Shown here in pieces: positions 59,751 through 64,000 of a stretch of DNA of 64,000 nucleotides (its first letter is position 1; every line of letters starts with the position of its first letter). This DNA comes from Ktedonobacter robiniae (GTDB taxonomy: Bacteria > Chloroflexota > Ktedonobacteria > Ktedonobacterales > Ktedonobacteraceae): contig NZ_BNJG01000001.1 of assembly GCF_016587375.1 (NCBI RefSeq), positions 2,604,001 through 2,668,000 on the forward strand. Direction: 5' to 3'. The notes beneath the pieces were generated by a model. The model saw nothing but the letters and a program-made list of their open reading frames with translations. It was not told the DNA's origin and did no database searches. Both the position numbers and the translations under genes were made by a program.

Positions 59751-60762
59751 ACAACGTTTTGGTCTGGGGCGCGGCCTGGATGCCCTGATCTCGGGCGCAT
59801 CCGATGTGATGGGGCCCCAACAGCAGGCGCCAGCCGCGAATGCCGATGTTGGCGCTCTGCCCCTGGTCTCTCTGGAAAGCATTATCCCCAATCCACGGCA
59901 GCCTCGTAAAGTGTTTCGCGATGATGATCCCAAACTCCTCGAACTGAGTGCCTCCATTAAAGAGCATGGACTCTTACAACCCATTGTCGTGGCACGCCTG
60001 GACCAGGCTGAAAAGCGCGCCGATACGGGCGATAGCTGGTTTGGTGAGCCGGGCGAGTCTACTTCAGCGGTTGTCTCGAACGATGAGGCGATCGTGCGCT
60101 ACCAGATCATCGCGGGTGAGCGTCGCTGGCGCGCTTCCAAGATGGCGGGCCTGAAGCAGGTACCCGTCGTCGTCAAAGAGGTAACGCCGCAGCAAATGCT
60201 GGAACTGGCCCTCATTGAAAATATCCAGCGCGCCGATCTCAATCCAATTGAAGAGGCGATGGCGTATCAAGAGCTGGTCCAGACCTTTGGTCTGACACAA
60301 GAACAGGTGGCGCGCCAGGTGGGGAAGGATCGCTCCACGATCACAAACTCCTTACGTTTACTGCAACTGGCACCCAAGTTGCGTGAGGCCCTGGTCAATC
60401 AGCCAGATATCTTCACAGAAGGCCATGCTCGCGCCTTAGCGGGTATTACACGCGAGGAAGACCAGGTGACCGCGATGAACCAGGTAATCGCGCTCCACCT
60501 AAATGTGCGCCAGACCGAAGAGCTGGCTTCGCGCATCAAAGCCTCGCAAGATATCGAGGCCGCAGTGAAGAAGATTACGACGACATCGGGTCGCACACCT
60601 GAACTGGAGTCGCTCGAATCGCAATTCCGCGATTCCCTGATGGTCAAAGTAGATCTTAAGTGTAACGCCAAAGGCAAAGGCACACTTGTGCTCCATTTTA
60701 ACGATCAGGATGAGTTGGAGGGCCTCTATTCACGCCTGGTCAAGAAAGAAGATGCAGAGTAG
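59743..60762 (+). CDS. parB: ParB/Spo0J partition protein
   Basis: This CTP-dependent clamp binds par[12 protein letters not shown] is at the N-terminus, then the ParB core: [28 protein letters not shown], the CTP-site motif GERRWRA (125-131), [23 protein letters not shown], and the helix-turn-helix [26 protein letters not shown]. The C-terminal dimer domain ends the protein. About 25-30 extra residues (87-118) lie between QPIVV and YQIIAGERR, where most ParB proteins have a short turn. The stop lies within the hairpin that follows. Confidence 0.96.
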   Translation: MAKQRFGLGRGLDALISGASDVMGPQQQAPAANADVGALPLVSLESIIPNPRQPRKVFRDDDPKLLELSASIKEHGLLQPIVVARLDQAEKRADTGDSWFGEPGESTSAVVSNDEAIVRYQIIAGERRWRASKMAGLKQVPVVVKEVTPQQMLELALIENIQRADLNPIEEAMAYQELVQTFGLTQEQVARQVGKDRSTITNSLRLLQLAPKLREALVNQPDIFTEGHARALAGITREEDQVTAMNQVIALHLNVRQTEELASRIKASQDIEAAVKKITTTSGRTPELESLESQFRDSLMVKVDLKCNAKGKGTLVLHFNDQDELEGLYSRLVKKEDAE

Positions 60763-60818
60763 TGGTTGTATGCGTGCGGGCAGCCGTAGACTGCCCGCAC
60801 GCATACAACCACTACTCT
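60756..60818. terminator. 28-base perfect inverted repeat at the parB end
   Basis: AGAGTAGTGGTTGTATGC (from 60756) to 60783 pairs exactly with 60791-60818 across a seven-base loop. The parB stop codon lies inside the first arm. Confidence 0.8.
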
Positions 60819-60832
60819 AAGTTGTTAGAGGG

Positions 60833-61345
60833 GTGAAGATAGTGGAAGATGAGCAGAATCTATTTGAGGAGTTTCGCGGCCAGTTAGTCGCCGCGCGCAT
60901 TGCTTTTCTCGGGCAACTGGCAAAGTTTAGTCGCGAGGAACTGGCCCTCTCGCCCGGTAAGGTTGAGTGGTCTCCTATCCAGGTCGCCTATCACCTGTAT
61001 GTAACGGATGGTGAAACTCTGGAGCAGATGCGGCGTGTGCAGAGCGAGGAGAATCCGCTTCTCTCCTTCGCTGAAATCGAGGGGCCAGCCCAGGTTGGAG
61101 CGAATACTGAGCTACCAGCGACCCTCGAAGCGATCATGGCTGGTATGGCCGCGCGTCGCGAAGAACTCTTTCAGTTCCTTGCGGAGCTTTCCCCTTCAGG
61201 CTGGGAGCGAGTATATCGCCACCCTCGCGAGGGCCAGCTCAACTTTCCCCAGCTCGTTCAACTCCTGGTTGAGCATGACCAGCGCCATGCTCAGCATCTG
61301 GCACGCATAAAACTCGCCCGCGAACAACGCCCCCATGAAATTTAG
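60833..61345 (+). CDS. DinB-family protein
   Basis: A four-helix-bundle protein of 170 residues with the DinB_2 pattern: LSREELALSPGKVEWSPIQVAYHLYVTDGETLEQM near 35-70 (here beginning FSREEL) and HDQRHAQHLARIK near the end. The metal-ligand His residues (HLYVTDGE, HDQRHAQH) are kept. Such proteins are often thiol-dependent transferases or hydrolases; the activity is unknown. It starts with GTG 60833 or 60842, preceded by GAGGG. It lies between two hairpins and is probably transcribed alone. Confidence 0.85.
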   Translation: MKIVEDEQNLFEEFRGQLVAARIAFLGQLAKFSREELALSPGKVEWSPIQVAYHLYVTDGETLEQMRRVQSEENPLLSFAEIEGPAQVGANTELPATLEAIMAGMAARREELFQFLAELSPSGWERVYRHPREGQLNFPQLVQLLVEHDQRHAQHLARIKLAREQRPHEI

Positions 61346-61346
61346 A

Positions 61347-61409
61347 GAAGAAAATGTGCTGCTCTCTCAGGCTGCCAGCGGCAGCCTGAGAGAGCAGCAC
61401 ATTTTCTTC
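61347..61409. terminator. 29-base perfect inverted repeat after the dinB-like gene
   Basis: The arms 61347-61375 and 61381-61409 are exact reverse complements (GAAGAAAATGTGCTGCTC...), with a five-base loop CAGCG. Confidence 0.8.
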
Positions 61410-61585
61410 GGCATAATTATATTAAAATCTCTACAAAAACGTAATTCTCAAACAGGTTTTGGTAGGTTTCTCCTTGTCAGGACACGCAAAGCACGCTATT
61501 ATATGAAGAGATTTCGCAGAGGGCATCAGGCCCTGCAATAGAAGATGCAGAATCAGGCCCACCGGGCTGATCGATACAAGGATTA

Positions 61586-62674
61586 ATGGAAGCAATGCAG
61601 CACTATACAGCTACTTCTACCGCGAAGACGCCCCCTCCTCACACGGGCGTGGCGCGTTTTCTGGACGCGTGTTATCATCGTCAACCCGACGCGACGCCGG
61701 TCTGGTTTATGCGCCAGGCGGGGCGTTGTCTCGCGGAATATCGCGCCCTACGCCAGAAATATGACATGCTCACAATGGTCAAGACTCCTGAGTTGAGCAC
61801 GGAAGTCACCTTGATGCCGGTCAAAACCTTTGGCGTGGATGCGGCGATTATCTATTCTGATATTTTGACGCCACTTGAGGCGATGGGCGTCTCATTTGAG
61901 ATCCGCCACGAAGTTGGACCGCTCATTCACCACCCTATTCGCAATCAGCAGGATGTTGAAAATATTCGCATCCCAAATGGACCAGAGATCGCGCCCTATA
62001 TGATGCAGGCGATCCAGATGGTGCGCCGCGAGGTTGAGGGAAAGCAGGCGGTGATCGGTTTCGCGGGTGCCCCCTTTACCATGGCGTGTTACCTGATCGA
62101 GGGACGCCCCTCGCGCGATTATCGTAATGCCAAGGCCATGATGTATAGCCAGCCTGAGTTGTGGCACGCGCTGATGGAGAAATTAACAACGGTCACCCAG
62201 AGCTATCTTGGTGAGCAGGTGCAGGCGGGCGTCGATGCCGTACAACTCTTCGATAGCTGGGTTGGCGCGCTTAGCCCCAGCGTCTACGAGCGCTATGTAC
62301 AGCCGTATGTACGCCGCATCTTTGACAGTGTCAAGCAGACAGGTATCCCCGCGATCCACTTTGGTACTGGCACAAGTGCCTTGCTGGAGTCGATGACTGC
62401 GGCGGGCGGAGACATTATTGGCCTGGATTCGCATGTGGAGCTTGATGAAGGTTGGGAGCGCGTTGGCTTTGAGCACGGCGTACAGGGAAATCTGGACTCC
62501 ATCCTGCTTCTAACCGAGTGGCCGGTGATTGAGAGTGCCATGCGCGATGTCTTGAAACGCGCGGCCAATCGCCCGGGGCACATCTTTAACCTGGGGCATG
62601 GCGTATTGCCTCCCACCAATCCAGATCTATTGCGCCAGCTGGTCGAGGCCGTTCACGCCGAGACGCAGAGGTAG
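61586..62674 (+). CDS. hemE: Uroporphyrinogen decarboxylase
   Basis: HemE removes four carboxyl groups from uroporphyrinogen III to give coproporphyrinogen III. Active-site residues are complete: VWFMRQAGRCLAEYR carries R43 and R47, IIYSDILTPLEAMG carries D92, FAGAPFTMACYLIEG the tyrosine, VQLFDSWVGALSP the serine, and FNLGHGVLPPTNPD the histidine. The 362-residue length is normal. Twenty bases separate it from a second hemE-like gene, followed by ferrochelatase, so the three form a haem operon. The gene is intact and likely supplies the main HemE activity. Confidence 0.96.
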   Translation: MEAMQHYTATSTAKTPPPHTGVARFLDACYHRQPDATPVWFMRQAGRCLAEYRALRQKYDMLTMVKTPELSTEVTLMPVKTFGVDAAIIYSDILTPLEAMGVSFEIRHEVGPLIHHPIRNQQDVENIRIPNGPEIAPYMMQAIQMVRREVEGKQAVIGFAGAPFTMACYLIEGRPSRDYRNAKAMMYSQPELWHALMEKLTTVTQSYLGEQVQAGVDAVQLFDSWVGALSPSVYERYVQPYVRRIFDSVKQTGIPAIHFGTGTSALLESMTAAGGDIIGLDSHVELDEGWERVGFEHGVQGNLDSILLLTEWPVIESAMRDVLKRAANRPGHIFNLGHGVLPPTNPDLLRQLVEAVHAETQR

Positions 62675-62694
62675 TAGGGAGGAGCAGAGCTACT

Positions 62695-63768
62695 ATGTCA
62701 GCAGAGAAGAAGAACCTCTCAACCGTGTCAGAGCATACCGGTCTGGCACGCTTTATGGCCGCCTGTGAGCACCGCCAGCCCGATGCGACGCCGGTCTGGT
62801 TTATGCGCCAGGCTGGCAGCACCTTTGGCGCGTACCGCAAGATGCTGGAGAAATATGATGTCCTCACCATCGCCAAAACGCCCGAACTAAGCTCACAGGT
62901 CGCGCTCTTCCCCATCCAGGAGTTGGGTGTGGATGCCGCCGTACTCTTCGCGGACATCATGCTACCTATCGAAGAGATGGGCGTTGAACTGCACCTGGAG
63001 CCGGAGGTTGGCCCCATCATTCACCATCCTATCCGCGATATACAGGCCGTCGAGGCCTTGCGTACACCTGCCCGAGACGAGGTGACGCCCTTCGTCATGA
63101 ATGGAATTCGCCTGATTCGCCGTGAGCTTGAAGGCAAACAGGCGGTGATTGGTATCGCAGGCGCCCCCTTTACCCTGGCGTGCTACCTGATCGAGGGACG
63201 CCCCTCGCGTGATTACCGCCACGCCAAGGCCATGATGTATAGCCGCCCCGATCTATGGCACGCGCTGATGGAGAAGATCTCCACGGTGATTGCCAACTAC
63301 CTCGTGGCGCAGGTGCAGGCAGGCGCGAATGTGGTGCAGGTCTTTGATAGCTGGGTTGGCTCGCTTAGTCCCAGTGCGTATCGCACCTTTGTCCTGCCCT
63401 ATACGCAGCGTGTCTTTCAGGCCGTCAAAGCGACTGGCGCGCCCGCCATTCACTTTGGTACAGGCACGGCCTCCCTGCTCAATGTTATGACTGAGGCAGG
63501 TGGCGATGTAATGAGCATTGACTGGCGTATGGATCTGGATACTGCCTGGGAGCGGATCGGCTATGAGCGCGGTATTCAAGGAAATCTCGATCCCGCGTTG
63601 ATGTTAACCTCCTGGCCTGTCATTGAAGAGAATATGCGCGATGTCCTACGCCGCGCGGCGAATCGCCCAGGGCACATCTTCAACTTTGGGCACGCCATGC
63701 CCATCGGCTCGCAAGCTGACCTGTTGCGCCGCCTGGTAGAAGCAGTCCACGAACAAACCCAGAGGTAA
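62695..63768 (+). CDS. HemE paralogue with an altered active-site Arg
   Basis: This 357-residue protein has the whole uroporphyrinogen decarboxylase fold and is close to the upstream HemE (shared runs include IGIAGAPFTLACYLIEGRPSRDY-like and FDSWVGSLSPS). D87 (FADIMLP), the Tyr in CYLIEG and the His in FNFGHAMP are kept. In VWFMRQAGSTFGAYR, however, the second invariant Arg (R41 in the human enzyme) is Ser42. That Arg binds substrate carboxylates, so substrate choice or activity is probably changed. It lies in an operon with hemE and hemH. It may be a regulatory subunit or act on a different porphyrin. A start at ATG 62695 follows GGAGGAG. Confidence 0.9.
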   Translation: MSAEKKNLSTVSEHTGLARFMAACEHRQPDATPVWFMRQAGSTFGAYRKMLEKYDVLTIAKTPELSSQVALFPIQELGVDAAVLFADIMLPIEEMGVELHLEPEVGPIIHHPIRDIQAVEALRTPARDEVTPFVMNGIRLIRRELEGKQAVIGIAGAPFTLACYLIEGRPSRDYRHAKAMMYSRPDLWHALMEKISTVIANYLVAQVQAGANVVQVFDSWVGSLSPSAYRTFVLPYTQRVFQAVKATGAPAIHFGTGTASLLNVMTEAGGDVMSIDWRMDLDTAWERIGYERGIQGNLDPALMLTSWPVIEENMRDVLRRAANRPGHIFNFGHAMPIGSQADLLRRLVEAVHEQTQR

Positions 63769-63798
63769 AGATAGAGAGAAAGATAAAGGATAGAGATC

Positions 63799-64000
63799 AT
63801 GGCAGAGAAACATATTGGCGTTCTATTGATGACCTATGGCTCCCCATCGACGCTCGATGAGGTGCCTGAATATATGCTCAATGTGCGTGGTGGACGCGAG
63901 CCTGAGCCGGACCTGGTGGTGGAGTTTCGCCGCCGCTATGATTTGATTGGTGGCTCGCCCCTGGTGCGCATCACGCGCGAGCAGGCCGCGGCCCTGCAAG
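63799..64000 (+). CDS. hemH: Ferrochelatase, 5' part only (window edge)
   Basis: Only the first 67 codons are in the window. The start AEKHIGVLLMTYGSPSTLDEVPEYMLNVRGGREPEPDLV, followed by FRRRYDLIGGSPLVRITREQAAAL, matches the HemH N-terminus, including the YGSP loop and the RYxxIGGxSPL-like signature. It inserts iron into protoporphyrin or coproporphyrin; the branch cannot be told from this part. AAAGGA lies eight bases before ATG 63799. It is third in the haem operon. Confidence 0.9.
   Translation, partial: MAEKHIGVLLMTYGSPSTLDEVPEYMLNVRGGREPEPDLVVEFRRRYDLIGGSPLVRITREQAAALQ

Noticed and set aside
58725..60762. Chromosome origin near parAB
   Set aside because: No dnaA, DnaA-box cluster or parS is visible in the window, so parAB alone is not evidence for an origin here.

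Overview
The window looks like a chromosome segment of a filamentous, large-genome Chloroflexota bacterium, most likely Ktedonobacteria. This is inferred from gene style: paired WYL regulators, ECF sigma factors with propeller-type sensors, parA-parB next to two hemE genes and hemH, and many decayed insertion sequences. No rRNA gene or other decisive taxonomic marker is present.

Positions 1-20000 are a mobile and defence region. From left to right they hold an ISAs1 remnant, a frameshifted tyrosine-recombinase fragment, and a complete Wadjet operon jetABCD on the minus strand (8052 to 1446). A DUF4145 protein and a truncated TPR gene follow, then an IS256-type element. Behind it lie the frameshifted 3' part of a DUF1156 DNA methylase and an intact phospholipase D/helicase protein, both from a known phage-defence family set. 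A second large transposase, an IS630 fragment and the 3' half of a tRNA-Arg gene (probably an old attachment site) close the region. A short two-gene tail cassette occurs in three direct copies here (1080, 8640, 9999), and two of the copies bracket the Wadjet operon.

Positions 20000-31400 are transitional. They carry a CYTH protein overlapping a radical SAM protein, a divergent SorC-type regulator, and a small operon whose methyltransferase gene is interrupted by a group II intron with a maturase (23908-26367). Joining the inferred exons restores the methyltransferase frame exactly. A response regulator with a degenerate receiver, a WD40 protein and a broken radC follow.

Positions 31400-64000 are ordinary chromosome. 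They hold an ECF sigma/anti-sigma-PQQ pair, a molybdenum oxidoreductase, a second ECF sigma with a DUF5667 membrane protein and a facing secreted protein sharing its C-terminal tail, and a heterodimeric ABC exporter with a GNAT protein. Two WYL regulators, DUF512, SRAP, an oligopeptide-binding lipoprotein, an M20 amidohydrolase, an EamA exporter, YchF, a GerMN lipoprotein, FmdB, ParA-ParB, DinB, two HemE paralogues and the start of ferrochelatase complete it. Many intergenic gaps hold very long, near-perfect inverted repeats that probably act as bidirectional terminators, and three copies of a REP-like structured repeat lie at 43261, 45184 and 57987.
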